Part shown: piece after piece, positions 15,925 through 24,730 of the stretch | Numbering within the stretch: position 1 is the first letter of the stretch | Layout: each line of letters starts with the position of its first letter | Source: Marinibaculum pumilum | Lineage (GTDB): Bacteria; Pseudomonadota; Alphaproteobacteria; Ferrovibrionales; Ferrovibrionaceae | Assembly (NCBI RefSeq): GCF_042646425.1 | Contig: NZ_JBHRTR010000007.1 | Coordinates: 62,001 to 126,000, forward strand | Length of the DNA stretch: 64,000 bases | Direction: 5' to 3' | Notes under the pieces: generated by a model | The model's database searches: none | Told to the model about the DNA's origin: nothing | The model's input: the letters and a program-made list of their open reading frames with translations, nothing else | Made by a program: the position numbers and the translations under genes

Positions 15925-16793
15925 GTCCGCCAGGGGCGGGCAAGTCGATGCTGGCCGCCCGCCTGCCCGGCATCCTGCCGCCGCTGGCGCCGCGGGAGGC
16001 GCTTGAGGTGGCGATGATCGCCTCCGCCGCCGGCGGCCTGCCGGAGGGGAAGCTGGTACGACGCCGGCCCTACCGGGACCCGCACCATTCCGCCTCCCTC
16101 CCCGCCCTTGTCGGCGGCGGCAGCCGCGCGAAGCCGGGAGAGGTGAGCCTGGCGCATAACGGGGTGCTGTTCCTGGACGAGCTGGCGGAGTTCCAGCGCG
16201 GCGTGCTGGACGCTCTGCGGCAACCACTGGAGACCGGCCGCGCGGTGGTGGCGCGGGTCAATGCGCATGTCACCTACCCCGCCCGCTTCCAGCTGGTGGC
16301 GGCGATGAATCCCTGTCGCTGCGGCCATCTGGCGGATCCGGAACAGGCCTGTTCCAGGGCACCGCGTTGCGCGGCCGACTACCAGAACCGGATTTCCGGC
16401 CCCCTGCTGGACCGCTTCGACCTGTTCATCGAGGTGCCGCCGATGGCCGCCGCGGACATGGCGCGGCCGGCGGATGGCGAGCGCTCCGCGACGGTGGCCT
16501 TGCGGGTCGCCGCGGCGCGGCAGGTGCAGTCCGCGCGCTATGCCGGCGAAGGTCTGCCCGCCGGCAGCAATGCGACCGTACCGACAGAGTTGATGGAACG
16601 TCATGCGGGTCCCGATGCGGCCGGGCAGGCGCTGCTGTCGAAGGCGGCGGAGGCGATGAAGCTGACCGCGCGCGGCTATCACCGGGTGCTGCGGGTGGCG
16701 CGGACCATTGCCGACCTGGACGGGGCGGAGGCTGTCGGGCGGCCGCATCTGGCCGAGGCGTTGAGCTATCGCCGGCCGGCCGTCGGCGGGTAG
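15279..16793 (+). CDS. comM: ComM/YifB Mg-chelatase-like AAA ATPase, complete
   Basis: A 504-residue protein, the usual ComM length. ComM is a hexameric DNA helicase that promotes branch migration during recombination of incoming DNA, notably in natural transformation. Domains in order: Lon-like N-terminus (1-~190), AAA ATPase with Walker A GPPGAGKS (216-223) and Walker B LFLDELAEF, the cysteine-containing NPCRCGH insert, and a C-terminal helical domain ending LAEALSYRRP. The ATG at 15279 matches the family N-terminus; an in-frame ATG at 15195 would add 28 unconserved residues. Its first 215 codons duplicate those of the truncated copy at 12455. Confidence 0.95.
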   Translation: MVARIPTIAFQGLEAVPVDVQVQVAAGLPAFTIVGLADKAVTESRERVRAALSALGMSLPPKRIIVNLAPADLPKEGSHYDLPIALGLLLAMEVLPEDALAGFLAMGELGLDAGLTASGGALLAALHAGDRGLGLVCPASVGTEAALADGVEILAAPGLLHLINHLRGTQVLAPPEPAIEAAAGPLPDLAEVKGQESAKRVLEIAAAGAHHLLMLGPPGAGKSMLAARLPGILPPLAPREALEVAMIASAAGGLPEGKLVRRRPYRDPHHSASLPALVGGGSRAKPGEVSLAHNGVLFLDELAEFQRGVLDALRQPLETGRAVVARVNAHVTYPARFQLVAAMNPCRCGHLADPEQACSRAPRCAADYQNRISGPLLDRFDLFIEVPPMAAADMARPADGERSATVALRVAAARQVQSARYAGEGLPAGSNATVPTELMERHAGPDAAGQALLSKAAEAMKLTARGYHRVLRVARTIADLDGAEAVGRPHLAEALSYRRPAVGG

Positions 16794-16799
16794 GGCCCT

Positions 16800-17225
16800 T
16801 CAGTCGCCCGGTAGGCCCGACCCCACGACCGCCACCACGCTCATCTCCACCAGGATGCCGGGGATCGGCAGCTCGCCGCCGCGGACCACGGTGCGGGCCG
16901 GGCGGCTGTCGCCCATCATCCGGGCATAGACTTTGTTGAACGGGCCCCAGTGGGAACTGTCGGCGACATGGACCGTCACGCTGACGATGTCGGCCAGGGT
17001 GGCGCCGGCGGCATCCAGCACGGCGGCGACATTGCGGATCACCTGTTCGGCCTGGCCTTCCATGTCGGGGGCGAAGCGGGTCTCGTCGCCGTCGGCGGTG
17101 CCCGAGGGGATGACGGGGATCTGCCCGGCGGTCCAGACCGTGTCGCCGACCCGGATCGCCTGGGAATAATGGCCGCGCGGCCGCGGCGCGGCCGGGGTGG
17201 AGATCACCTGCTGCCGGTTTGCCAT
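16800..17225 (-). CDS. RidA family deaminase (YjgF/UK114)
   Basis: A 141-residue RidA-type protein. RidA removes reactive enamine/imine intermediates made by pyridoxal-phosphate enzymes. Typical sequence includes PRPRGHYSQAIRVGDTVWTAGQIP at the N-terminus, VIRNVAAVLDAAGATLADIVSVTVHV in the middle, and the C-terminal PARTVVRGGELPIPGILVEMSVVAV. The conserved arginine that binds the carboxylate is in PART. The ATG at 17225 lies two bases past the stop of the last antiporter gene, so it is probably read from the same message, although no functional link is known. Confidence 0.9.
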   Translation of the reverse strand: MANRQQVISTPAAPRPRGHYSQAIRVGDTVWTAGQIPVIPSGTADGDETRFAPDMEGQAEQVIRNVAAVLDAAGATLADIVSVTVHVADSSHWGPFNKVYARMMGDSRPARTVVRGGELPIPGILVEMSVVAVVGSGLPGD

Positions 17226-17226
17226 C

Positions 17227-18921
17227 TCAGCCCACCACACCCAGATAGCCCAGCAGCAGGTAGGCGGTCAGCAGGATCGCCACCCACATCACCATCGAGC
17301 CGGTGGTATGGGTGCGCGCCAGGATCCCCTTCGGCCCGTGATGGCGGTAGAGCCTTTCCAGCAGGCGGGCGAGGTAGATGCCCAGGTCGCGCTCCGCGTT
17401 CTGGGCACCGGCGACGGTGCGCATGCTGAACTCCTTGCCCAGCGCGTCGCCCATGCGGCGATAGAACCAGTCCCAGTCCAGGCTGATGGTGCGCTGCGGC
17501 TTCATCTGGTCGAGCAGCAGGAAGAAGGCCAGGGCGGCGAAGCCGACCAGCTGCAGCTGGCTCATCACCTTCGACCAGCTATAGGGCCAGAAGTCGACCG
17601 GGCCGGGCAGCAGGGCATAGAGCGGTGCCGGGAACAGGCCGATGCCGATGCACAGCCCGGCGAACACAGCCATCGCCAGCAGCATCGAGGTGGGCGCCTC
17701 CTGCGGGCGCAGGCCGGAATCCTTCGCAAAGAAGGTGAACCAGGGGAATTTCAGCCCGGCATGCAGGACGGCGCCGGCGCTGCCGATCTCCAGCAGCACC
17801 CAGACCAGCGCCATATGGCTGTCTTCCGCCGCCAGGGTGATCATCGACTTCGCCGCGAAGCCGGAGGTCAGCGGGAAGGCCAGGGTCGTCAGGCCGCCGA
17901 CCACCGCGCAGCCCGCCGTGAAGGGCATCGTTCGGAACAGGCCCCCCAGGTCGGCGATGCTGCGCAGGCCGGTGCGGTAGAGCACCGCGCCCGCGGTCAT
18001 CATCAACAGACCCTTGTAGATGATGTGCACGAAGGCATGGGCGGCGGCGCCGTTCAGCGCCAGCTCCGTGCCGATGCCGATCGCGGTCACCATGAAGCCG
18101 ACCTGGTTGACGATCGCATAGGCCAGGATGCGGCGCAGGTCGTTTTCCAGGAAGGCGTAGATCAGGCCGTAGAACACCATATAGAGGCCGACCCAGATCA
18201 GCACCTCCTCCCCCGGGAAGGCGCGGATCAGCACGAAGACGGCGGTCTTGGTGGTAAAGGCGGAAAGGAAGACGCTGCCGGAGAACGACCCTTCCGGATA
18301 GGAATCCGGCAGCCAGGCCGAGAGCGGCGGCGCGCCGGCATTGATCAGCACGCCGATCAGGATCAGCCAGTGCGACAGGCTGTCGGCCTGCATCGCGGTC
18401 AGCGCGATGTCGCCGGTGGCGGCCAGTTCGCCGGCCACGCCGGCCATCAGGATCACCCCGCCCAGCAGGTGGATCGCCAGGTAGCGCAGGCCGGCCGCGC
18501 GGGCATTGGGGCCGCCGGCCCAGACCACCAGGGTGGAGCCGATCGCCATCAGCTCCCAGAACACGAACAGGGTGACCAGGTCGCCGGCCAGGGTGATGCC
18601 GATCGCGCCGCCGGCATAGGCCAGGGCGGCGCCCGCCTCCATGCGGCTGGACTGGCGCCAGGCGAAGACCGCGCCGACGGTTGCCATCAGGGCGAAGATG
18701 GTGGCGAACAGCCGGCCCAGCCGGTCGCTGTCGACCGGGACCAGGTCCAGCCCCAGGAAGGACATCCGCACCGACGGCCCGTCCGGCAGCAGCCAGACCA
18801 GCACCAGGGTGACCGCCGGCAGCAGGACGCAGAGCGGCTGCCGCAGCACGGCCGGCAGGGCCGGGACCAGGAAGGCCCCGACGATCATGATCAGCGCGGG
18901 CGAGAAGCCGAGGTCGATCAT
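17227..18921 (-). CDS. Mrp/Mnh antiporter, third MrpD-type (NuoL/M/N-like) subunit
   Basis: A 564-residue polytopic membrane protein of the proton-translocating Nuo-like/Mrp D family. It has about 14 hydrophobic helices. The discontinuous-helix region shows FWELMAIGS with the conserved glutamate, and GAPPLSAWLPDSYPEGSFSGSVFLSAFTTKTAV carries the key lysine. The C-terminal ~100 residues extend past the standard core (after KPQRTISLDWDWFYRRMGD) and end in another hydrophobic helix. Its start overlaps the stop of the small membrane gene (ATGA). It is the least MrpD-like of the three paralogues and could take the place of the MrpA N-terminal half. Confidence 0.87.
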   Translation of the reverse strand: MIDLGFSPALIMIVGAFLVPALPAVLRQPLCVLLPAVTLVLVWLLPDGPSVRMSFLGLDLVPVDSDRLGRLFATIFALMATVGAVFAWRQSSRMEAGAALAYAGGAIGITLAGDLVTLFVFWELMAIGSTLVVWAGGPNARAAGLRYLAIHLLGGVILMAGVAGELAATGDIALTAMQADSLSHWLILIGVLINAGAPPLSAWLPDSYPEGSFSGSVFLSAFTTKTAVFVLIRAFPGEEVLIWVGLYMVFYGLIYAFLENDLRRILAYAIVNQVGFMVTAIGIGTELALNGAAAHAFVHIIYKGLLMMTAGAVLYRTGLRSIADLGGLFRTMPFTAGCAVVGGLTTLAFPLTSGFAAKSMITLAAEDSHMALVWVLLEIGSAGAVLHAGLKFPWFTFFAKDSGLRPQEAPTSMLLAMAVFAGLCIGIGLFPAPLYALLPGPVDFWPYSWSKVMSQLQLVGFAALAFFLLLDQMKPQRTISLDWDWFYRRMGDALGKEFSMRTVAGAQNAERDLGIYLARLLERLYRHHGPKGILARTHTTGSMVMWVAILLTAYLLLGYLGVVG

Positions 18922-19316
18922 GGCGCTTTGTCCACCGGCCGGCCGGCCTGTGCGTTGTCTGGCGGCTGATCGTTGCCGAGGTCCAGGCCGTGACGGTAAT
19001 AGCCCTCCTCCCGCCGCAGGAAGACGCCGAGCACCTTCGCCACCACGATCACCGCGATGCAGGCCAGGAAGCCGAACCAGGCGAAGAAGGCGAAGCTGCC
19101 GTCGATGCCGAAATGGCCCGGCTTGTGGATCACGAAATTGGCCAGCACGACCAGGACCAGCGCGCTGAGGAAAATGCCCCAGAGCCAGCGCAGGGTCGCG
19201 GGACGGGCGAGCGGGGTGGGCGCGACCCGGCGCACGGCGGTTGCCGCCTCGGGCCGCCGGGTCTGGGATCGGCGGTTTGGCTGCGGCCGGGGACGCTGTC
19301 GGGTGGGTTTCGCCAT
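18918..19316 (-). CDS. Small two-helix membrane protein in the antiporter operon
   Basis: A 132-residue protein without a family that I can name. The N-terminal ~40 residues are strongly basic (KPTRQRPRPQPNRR...). Two transmembrane helices follow (LWGIFLSALVLVVLANFVI and FAWFGFLACIAVIVVAKVLGVFL), then EEGYYRHGLDLGNDQPPD. It sits between two large proton-channel subunits and its stop overlaps the next start, so it is probably an accessory or assembly subunit of the antiporter (inference from position). Confidence 0.75.
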   Translation of the reverse strand: MAKPTRQRPRPQPNRRSQTRRPEAATAVRRVAPTPLARPATLRWLWGIFLSALVLVVLANFVIHKPGHFGIDGSFAFFAWFGFLACIAVIVVAKVLGVFLRREEGYYRHGLDLGNDQPPDNAQAGRPVDKAP

Positions 19317-19328
19317 CGCGCCCTCCGC

Positions 19329-20846
19329 TCAGTTGCCGGTGCCGGCCGGGGATGTCCCGGCGCCGCTGGAGATGCCGGATTCCGCGACGGCCTCGGCCAG
19401 GGACAGCGGGACGTCGGGGTAGAAGAACAGCAGCACCGCGGCCAGGGCGGTGATGCTGAGCGCCACCACGATCGGCCACGGGGCTTCTCCGTGGGATGGT
19501 TCCCGATGATCTCCATCATCCGCGGGCTTGCGCAGGAAGGCGACATAGACGATCGGCACGAAATAGGCAGCGTTCAGGATGGTGGAGATGAACAGCACCG
19601 CCAGCACGAAGATCTGCACGTCCTGCACGGCCGCCTGCAGCATGTACCATTTCGACAGGAAGCCGACGGTCAGCGGCAGGCCGATCATGGAGAAGGCGCC
19701 GACCGCGAAGGCCGCCATCGTCCATGGCATGCGGCGGCCGATGCCGGCGAGCTGCGAGACCTGGCTCTTGTGCGCGGCGGTGTAGATCGAGCCGGCGACG
19801 AAGAACAGGGTGATCTTGCCGAAGGCATGGGCGGCGATGTGCATCGCGGCGCCCAGGATTGCCAGCGGGGTGAACATTGCCGCAGCCATCACCACGTAGC
19901 TGAGCTGGCTGACGGTGGAATAGGCCAGCCGGCGCTTCAGATTGTCCTGGCGCATCGCGATCAGCGAGGCGAGGACGACGCTGATCCCGGCGACATAGAC
20001 CAGCCACTGCGCCTCCGCCGTGGCATAGAGCAGGTCGATGCCGAAGACGTAGACGATCACCTTCACCACGCAGAAGACGCCGGCCTTCACCACCGCCACC
20101 GCGTGCAGCAGCGCGCTGACCGGGGTCGGTGCCACCATCGCCGCGGGCAGCCAGGGGTGCAGGGGCATCAGCGCCGCCTTGCCGATGCCCCAGGCATAGA
20201 GCGCCAGCAGCGCCGCCAGCGGCAGGCCGGCCAGGGCGCCGGCCAGGATGCCGCCGTCGCGGAACTCCAGGGTGCCGGCGGCGACATAGGTCCAGACGAT
20301 GGCGGAGAGGAAGAGCAGGATCGAGCTGCCCATCAGGATGCCGAGATAGATCCGGCCGGCGCGGATCGCCTCCTCGTTGCCCTTGTGGGTGACGAGCGGC
20401 ACCGTGGTGATCGTCAGCAGTTCATAGAAGATGAACAGGGTGAACAGGTTGCCGGAGAAGGCGATGCCCATGGTGGAGGCGAGCGCCAGCGCGAAGCAGA
20501 CGTAGAAGATGGTCTGCCGCTTCTCCGCATTGCCGCGCATATAGCCGATCGAATAGAGGGTGTTCACCACCCAGAGCAGGCCGGCGATGGTGGCGAACAT
20601 CATCCCCAGCGGCTCGACCGCAAAGGCGATCTCCACCCCCGGCAGCACGGTGATCAGGGAGATTTCCGGCCGCGCGCCGTCCAGCACCCCGGCCAGCAGG
20701 TTCAGGACCACGATGGCGAGCAGGCCTGCCGTGACCAGGGAGACGCCTTCCCGCACGTTGGGGGCCCGGTCCAGCAGAGCGATCAGCACCGCACCGACGA
20801 GCGGGATCAGCGGGGCGGCAAGCACCAGGCTGGCATAGTCCGGCAT
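19329..20846 (-). CDS. Mrp/Mnh antiporter, second MrpD-type subunit
   Basis: A 505-residue protein with about 14 membrane helices, a member of the proton-pumping Nuo-like transporter family. Conserved points include FIFYELLTITTVPLV with its helix-5 glutamate, KAALMPLHPWLPAAMVAPTPVSALLHAVAVVKAG (lysine and histidines of the channel), and AHAFGKITLFFVAG. It would conduct protons in exchange for Na+ or K+. It is separated from the neighbouring D-type gene by 1 bp and lies upstream of the two-helix protein. Confidence 0.88.
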   Translation of the reverse strand: MPDYASLVLAAPLIPLVGAVLIALLDRAPNVREGVSLVTAGLLAIVVLNLLAGVLDGARPEISLITVLPGVEIAFAVEPLGMMFATIAGLLWVVNTLYSIGYMRGNAEKRQTIFYVCFALALASTMGIAFSGNLFTLFIFYELLTITTVPLVTHKGNEEAIRAGRIYLGILMGSSILLFLSAIVWTYVAAGTLEFRDGGILAGALAGLPLAALLALYAWGIGKAALMPLHPWLPAAMVAPTPVSALLHAVAVVKAGVFCVVKVIVYVFGIDLLYATAEAQWLVYVAGISVVLASLIAMRQDNLKRRLAYSTVSQLSYVVMAAAMFTPLAILGAAMHIAAHAFGKITLFFVAGSIYTAAHKSQVSQLAGIGRRMPWTMAAFAVGAFSMIGLPLTVGFLSKWYMLQAAVQDVQIFVLAVLFISTILNAAYFVPIVYVAFLRKPADDGDHREPSHGEAPWPIVVALSITALAAVLLFFYPDVPLSLAEAVAESGISSGAGTSPAGTGN

Positions 20847-20847
20847 C

Positions 20848-22362
20848 TCACTGTCCTCCCGCGGTTTCGAGGGGGACGGGGACCATCGGGCCGGACAGCA
20901 GCACATCCGCCGCCTGCCGGGCGATGCCGGCGGACAGTTCAGTGTCGATGCCGAACCAGATCGTGGCGGCCGCCAGCACCAGGGTGGGTACCAGCATCGG
21001 CAGCGGAGCCTCGGTCACCTTTGCCAGCTTCGGTGTGGCTGGCCGCAGGAAGGCGATCTCCAGCACCCGGGCCATGTAGGCCAGGGTGAACAGCGAACCC
21101 AGCATCAGGATCGCCACCAGCCACCAGCGACCCTGCTCGGCGGCGCCGACGGCCAGGAACCACTTGCTGACGAAGCCGACCGTGCCGGGCGCGCCGACCA
21201 TGGCCAGGCCGCAGATGGCGAAGGCGGTCATGGTGACCGGCATCTTCAGGCCGATGCCGGCCATGTCGTCCAGCCGCACGGAATGCAGGCGCAGCGCGAT
21301 GCCGCCGAGCAGCAGGAACAGCGCCCCCTTGATTACCGCATGGTTGAACAGGTGCACCACCGCGCCGGTCAGCCCGTCGGCATTGGCGATGGCGATGCCC
21401 AGGGTGACGAAGCCGATCTGCGCGATGCTGGAATAGGCCAGCATGCGCTTCACGTTCTGCTGGAACAGGGCGACCAGCGAGGCGACGATGATCGCCGCGA
21501 TCGACAAAGCCAGCAGGATCGGCTCCAGCGGCACCGCCTTGTAGGAGAAGTCGGCCCCGAAGACGCCGAAGAAGAAGCGCAGCAGCAGGTAGATCGCCAC
21601 CTTCGTCGAGGTCGCGGCCAGGAAGGCGGAGCCGACCGACGGCGCGTAGGCATAGGCGTTCGGCAGCCAGACATGCAGCGGGAACAGCGCCAGCTTCAGC
21701 GACAGGCCGACCACGATGAAGCCGAAGGCCGCCAGGACCGGGCGGCTGTTCTCCACCTCCGGCAGGCGCTGCGCCAGGTCGGCGAGGTTCAGGGTGCCCG
21801 TCATCGCGTAGATCAGGCCGATCCCCAGTACGTAGAAGGTCGCGCCGATCGTGCCCATGATCAGGTAGCGGTAGGAGGCCGACAGCGCCCGCCGGTCGCG
21901 GCCGAGCGCGATCAGCACGTAGCTGGCCAGCGAACTGATTTCCATGAAGACGAAGATGTTGAAGGCATCGCCGGTGGCCGCCATGCCCAGCAGGCCGGAC
22001 AGGCCGACCAGGTAGGCGGCATAGAAGCCGGCCCGCCGGCTGGACGGGATCTCCGCCGCGACGCTGGTGCGGGCATAGGTGACGACCAGCGCGCTGACGC
22101 CGGAAACCAGGAACAGCACGAAGGCGCTGAGCGAATCGATCCGGTATTCGATGCCGATCGGCGGCGGCCAGCCGCCCAGATGGTAGGAGATCACCTCTCC
22201 GTTCATCGTCGCCGCGGCCAGCGCCAGGGCGATGAAGGGCAGCAGCCAGGACACCGCCACCGACAGCAGCCAGGCCGGGTCGCCGCGCCGCAGCAGGAGC
22301 GCCAGCGGCGAGGCGAGCAGCGGCAGGACGACGATCAGGATCGGGTAGTGCTGGGAGATCAC
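20848..22362 (-). CDS. mrpD: Na+/H+ antiporter subunit D (MrpD/MnhD)
   Basis: A 504-residue polytopic protein most like canonical MrpD/MnhD. Key features are FNIFVFMEISSLASYVLIALG with the functional glutamate in helix 5, KLALFPLHVWLPNAYAYAPSVGSAFLAATSTKVA, and FNHAVIKGALFLLLGG. Its position directly after MrpC is the standard Mrp order. The start overlaps the mrpC stop by four bases (ATGA). It should form the ion-conducting part of the complex in the inner membrane. Confidence 0.92.
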   Translation of the reverse strand: MISQHYPILIVVLPLLASPLALLLRRGDPAWLLSVAVSWLLPFIALALAAATMNGEVISYHLGGWPPPIGIEYRIDSLSAFVLFLVSGVSALVVTYARTSVAAEIPSSRRAGFYAAYLVGLSGLLGMAATGDAFNIFVFMEISSLASYVLIALGRDRRALSASYRYLIMGTIGATFYVLGIGLIYAMTGTLNLADLAQRLPEVENSRPVLAAFGFIVVGLSLKLALFPLHVWLPNAYAYAPSVGSAFLAATSTKVAIYLLLRFFFGVFGADFSYKAVPLEPILLALSIAAIIVASLVALFQQNVKRMLAYSSIAQIGFVTLGIAIANADGLTGAVVHLFNHAVIKGALFLLLGGIALRLHSVRLDDMAGIGLKMPVTMTAFAICGLAMVGAPGTVGFVSKWFLAVGAAEQGRWWLVAILMLGSLFTLAYMARVLEIAFLRPATPKLAKVTEAPLPMLVPTLVLAAATIWFGIDTELSAGIARQAADVLLSGPMVPVPLETAGGQ

Positions 22363-22715
22363 GCCTCGTCGTCCTGGCGTTGCACCTCATCCTCCTCGAT
22401 GGAGCCGTAGGCTTCGTTGATCCGCACGACCAGCGCCAGGCCGAGCGCCTGGGTGGCGATGCCGACGACGATCGCGGTCAGGATCAGCACCTGCGGGAGC
22501 GGGTTCGAATAATCCTCGAAGGCGTCGGTCAGGATCGGCGCGGTGGCGCCGAACACCTTTCCGGGGGTCAGGTAGATCAGGTAGACGGTCGACTGGAAGA
22601 TCGCCAGTCCGACCAGCTTCTTCACCATGTTGCCGCGGGCCACGACGATATAGAGGCCGGCGACCATCAGGATCACCGCGATCCAGTGGTTGACCAGGCC
22701 CAGCCACTCGCTCAC
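22359..22715 (-). CDS. mrpC: Na+/H+ antiporter subunit C (MrpC, NuoK-like)
   Basis: A 118-residue NuoK-like membrane protein with three helices. Helix 2 contains VGLAIFQSTVYLIYL and helix 3 LPQVLILTAIVVGIATQALGLALVVRI, the MnhC signature (family form ALVLTAIVI). The C-terminus is short and acidic. The ATG at 22715 overlaps the mrpB stop. Confidence 0.92.
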   Translation of the reverse strand: MSEWLGLVNHWIAVILMVAGLYIVVARGNMVKKLVGLAIFQSTVYLIYLTPGKVFGATAPILTDAFEDYSNPLPQVLILTAIVVGIATQALGLALVVRINEAYGSIEEDEVQRQDDEA

Positions 22716-23197
22716 GCCGAGCCCTCCCTGTCGTTCGGTGCCGGTCCCGGATCGTCATCTTCCTCCGCCTCGTCACCGCCGCCGCGGCGGCGGCCGGCGA
22801 AGAAGTAGAAGATCGCCATCATCACGCCTGCGACCGTGACCAGCACACCGAGCTCGATCATCAGGATGCCGTAATGCTGTCCCTGCACCGGGTCGGCATC
22901 GAGGGTGTCGTAGTCCAGGAAGTTGCCGCCGAGCAGCATGTTGGCGACCCCGACCCCGGCGAAGATCAGCACGCCGAGGGGGACGAGGCTTTCCACCAGG
23001 GCCTGCGGCACCACGCGATGGGCCGCGCGCAGGCCGAAGATCAGGGCATAGAGGATGACCGAGGCGGCGACGATCACGCCGGCCTGGAAGCCGCCGCCGG
23101 GGCTGTATTCGCCATGGAACTGGACATAGAAGCCGAACAGCATCGCGAACGGCAGCAGGAACTTCACCACCACCCGCAGGACGAGGTTGTTCTCCAT
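22712..23197 (-). CDS. mrpB: Na+/H+ antiporter subunit B (MrpB/MnhB)
   Basis: A 161-residue membrane protein with four hydrophobic helices and the MnhB signature FHGEYSPGGGFQAGVIVAASVILYAL, where family members read GHNxPGGGFxGG. A later GNFLDYDTLDADPVQGQHYGILMIELGVLVTVAG segment also fits. The C-terminal tail is acidic (DEAEEDDDPGP). It starts 10 bp after the inferred stop of the DUF4040 gene, and its 3' end overlaps mrpC. Confidence 0.92.
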   Translation of the reverse strand: MENNLVLRVVVKFLLPFAMLFGFYVQFHGEYSPGGGFQAGVIVAASVILYALIFGLRAAHRVVPQALVESLVPLGVLIFAGVGVANMLLGGNFLDYDTLDADPVQGQHYGILMIELGVLVTVAGVMMAIFYFFAGRRRGGGDEAEEDDDPGPAPNDREGSA

Positions 23198-23207
23198 CGC
23201 GCGCCCC

Positions 23208-23871
23208 TCAGCCCCGGTCCGAGGCCGACCGGCCGGTGTCGCGGCCGCGGTCGGCACGGTCCGCAGCCGGCGCGTCGGCGGCGCCGCGCCCGCCCGGCCG
23301 CCGGCGGGCGGNNNNNNNNNNNNNNNNNNNNNNNNNNNNNNNNNNNNNNNNNNNNNNNNNNNNNNNNNNNNNNNNNNNNNNNNNNNNNNNNNNNNNNNNN
23401 NNNNNNGACCTCCCCCAGGGTGTCGAAGCCGCGATAGCTGGACAGGACCGCGGTGACGACGTTGGGGATGTCGATATCCTCCGGCGTCTGGGAAATGTAG
23501 TAGGGCGCGACATGGGAATGCGGTGCGCTCTCCCCTGTGCCAAACAGCGGCAGGTCGAGGGTGCCGTAGATCAGCGCCGCCGCGGTTGCCGCCGCGACCA
23601 GCAGCGGCGCCCAGAGATGCCGGCGTACCGGGTATTCCTCGGTCTTGGTCAGGTAGAGGGTGCCCAGCAGCACGACGGTGGAGATGCCGGCGCCGACCGC
23701 CGCCTCCGTCATCGCGACGTCGGGTGCGTCGAGCGCGACCATGATGGTGGCCATGACGAAGGAATAGATCGTGCCCAGCACGACCACGCCGAACAGGTTG
23801 CGCATGCCGACGATGGTCAGGGTGACGGCCAGCAGGATCAGCAGCAGGCCTGTATTGACCAGCTGTTCCAT
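23208..23871 (-). CDS. DUF4040 (MbhD / MrpA C-terminal-like) subunit, interrupted by the assembly gap
   Basis: About 155 N-terminal residues precede the N run. They include MRNLFGVVVLGTIYSFVMATIMVALDAPDVAMTEAAVG, the DUF4040 signature that corresponds to the C-terminal part of large MrpA and to MbhD of archaeal hydrogenases. Past the gap, one frame ends in a hydrophilic tail and stop at 23208, just before mrpB. The frames on the two sides differ by one base if the 95 Ns are taken literally, so the gap length is nominal and the gene is probably intact in the cell. The ATG at 23871 overlaps the mrpG stop (TGATG). Confidence 0.78.
23312..23406. other. Assembly gap (95 N)
   Basis: A run of undetermined bases inside the DUF4040 antiporter gene. 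The flank at 23220-23311 is extremely GC-rich, which probably caused the sequencing or assembly failure. Confidence 1.
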
Positions 23872-24371
23872 CACCGGCCCGCCTTTCCGGAATCGCCGCC
23901 GGTCGCTTCCGCGGTGCGGGATCCTGCAGCCGCGTCACCCACCGTTTCCGCCGGGGCTTCCTCCCTGTGCAGGCCGTCGGCATGGGCGGCCGGCGGCTTG
24001 TCCACCAGGCGTGCCAGGACGGTGCGGGTGGCCTTGTCCTCCCGGTCCAGCAGGGGCCGCACGCCGCGATGCAGGGCACCGCGGGCCAGTGCGTGGGCGG
24101 CGATCGGCGATGCGAAAAGCAGCAGGGCGAGGACGACGAGCAGCTTCAACGCGTCCAGGGTGAAGCCGACCTGCAGGGCCATGCCGATCAGCAGCATGCC
24201 GGCGCCCAGGCCGTCGATCACGCTGACCGCGTGCATGCGGGTATAGAGATCGGGCATGCGGTGCATGCCGATGGCACCGATCAGGCAGACCAGCGCGCCG
24301 CCCACCAGCAGGAACCAGCTGACGATGTGGAGGATCTGGGCGATCCAGTCGCCGGATTCCGCGCCCGTCAT
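23871..24371 (-). CDS. mrpG: Na+/H+ antiporter subunit G (MrpG)
   Basis: A 166-residue protein whose first ~95 residues are a typical three-helix MrpG domain (LVGGALVCLIGAIGMHRMPDLYTRMHAVSVIDGLGAGMLLIGMAL). The RMPDLYTRMHA motif is diagnostic. The C-terminal ~65 residues are hydrophilic and longer than usual, with no recognised domain. The ATG at 24371 overlaps the mrpF stop. Confidence 0.92.
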   Translation of the reverse strand: MTGAESGDWIAQILHIVSWFLLVGGALVCLIGAIGMHRMPDLYTRMHAVSVIDGLGAGMLLIGMALQVGFTLDALKLLVVLALLLFASPIAAHALARGALHRGVRPLLDREDKATRTVLARLVDKPPAAHADGLHREEAPAETVGDAAAGSRTAEATGGDSGKAGR

Positions 24372-24730
24372 GCCGCTCCCCCCTTGCCCGCATCGTGGGC
24401 CGGCGCGGCGGTCGGTGCCGGCGTCGACGGCGGCTTGCCATGCAGCGCCGGGGCCTGCTCCTCCAGGCCATGGCCGAGACTGCCGTATCGGAAATATTTC
24501 AGGATCGCCACGGTCCCGACCACGTTGAGGAACTGGTAGAGGATGCCCAGGTCGACGAATTCGGGGCGACCGGTGACGAAGCCGCCCAGCACCAGCAGCA
24601 GCACAGCCAGGGTGCCGACGGTGTTGCCGGCCAGGATCCGGTCGTAGATCGTCGGGCCGAGCGCGGCGCGCGCCACCGCCAGGGCGAGCGAGGCCAGGAC
24701 GAGGATGGCCGCCACCACGAACATCGTCAT
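24368..24730 (-). CDS. mrpF: Na+/H+ antiporter subunit F (MrpF)
   Basis: A 120-residue protein with three membrane helices. The MrpF signature RAALGPTIYDRILAGNTVG is present, followed by FVDLGILYQFLNVVGTVAILKYF. A Pro/Ala-rich hydrophilic tail of about 30 residues follows. Start and stop overlap mrpE and mrpG by four bases each. Confidence 0.92.
   Translation of the reverse strand: MTMFVVAAILVLASLALAVARAALGPTIYDRILAGNTVGTLAVLLLVLGGFVTGRPEFVDLGILYQFLNVVGTVAILKYFRYGSLGHGLEEQAPALHGKPPSTPAPTAAPAHDAGKGGAA

Noticed and set aside
17197..21089. Very long plus-strand open frames (590 and 699 codons) opposite the antiporter genes
   Set aside because: They are shadows caused by high GC at third positions. 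Their translations are charged, repetitive Gln/Asp/Arg-rich text without family similarity, while the minus strand encodes clear membrane subunits.
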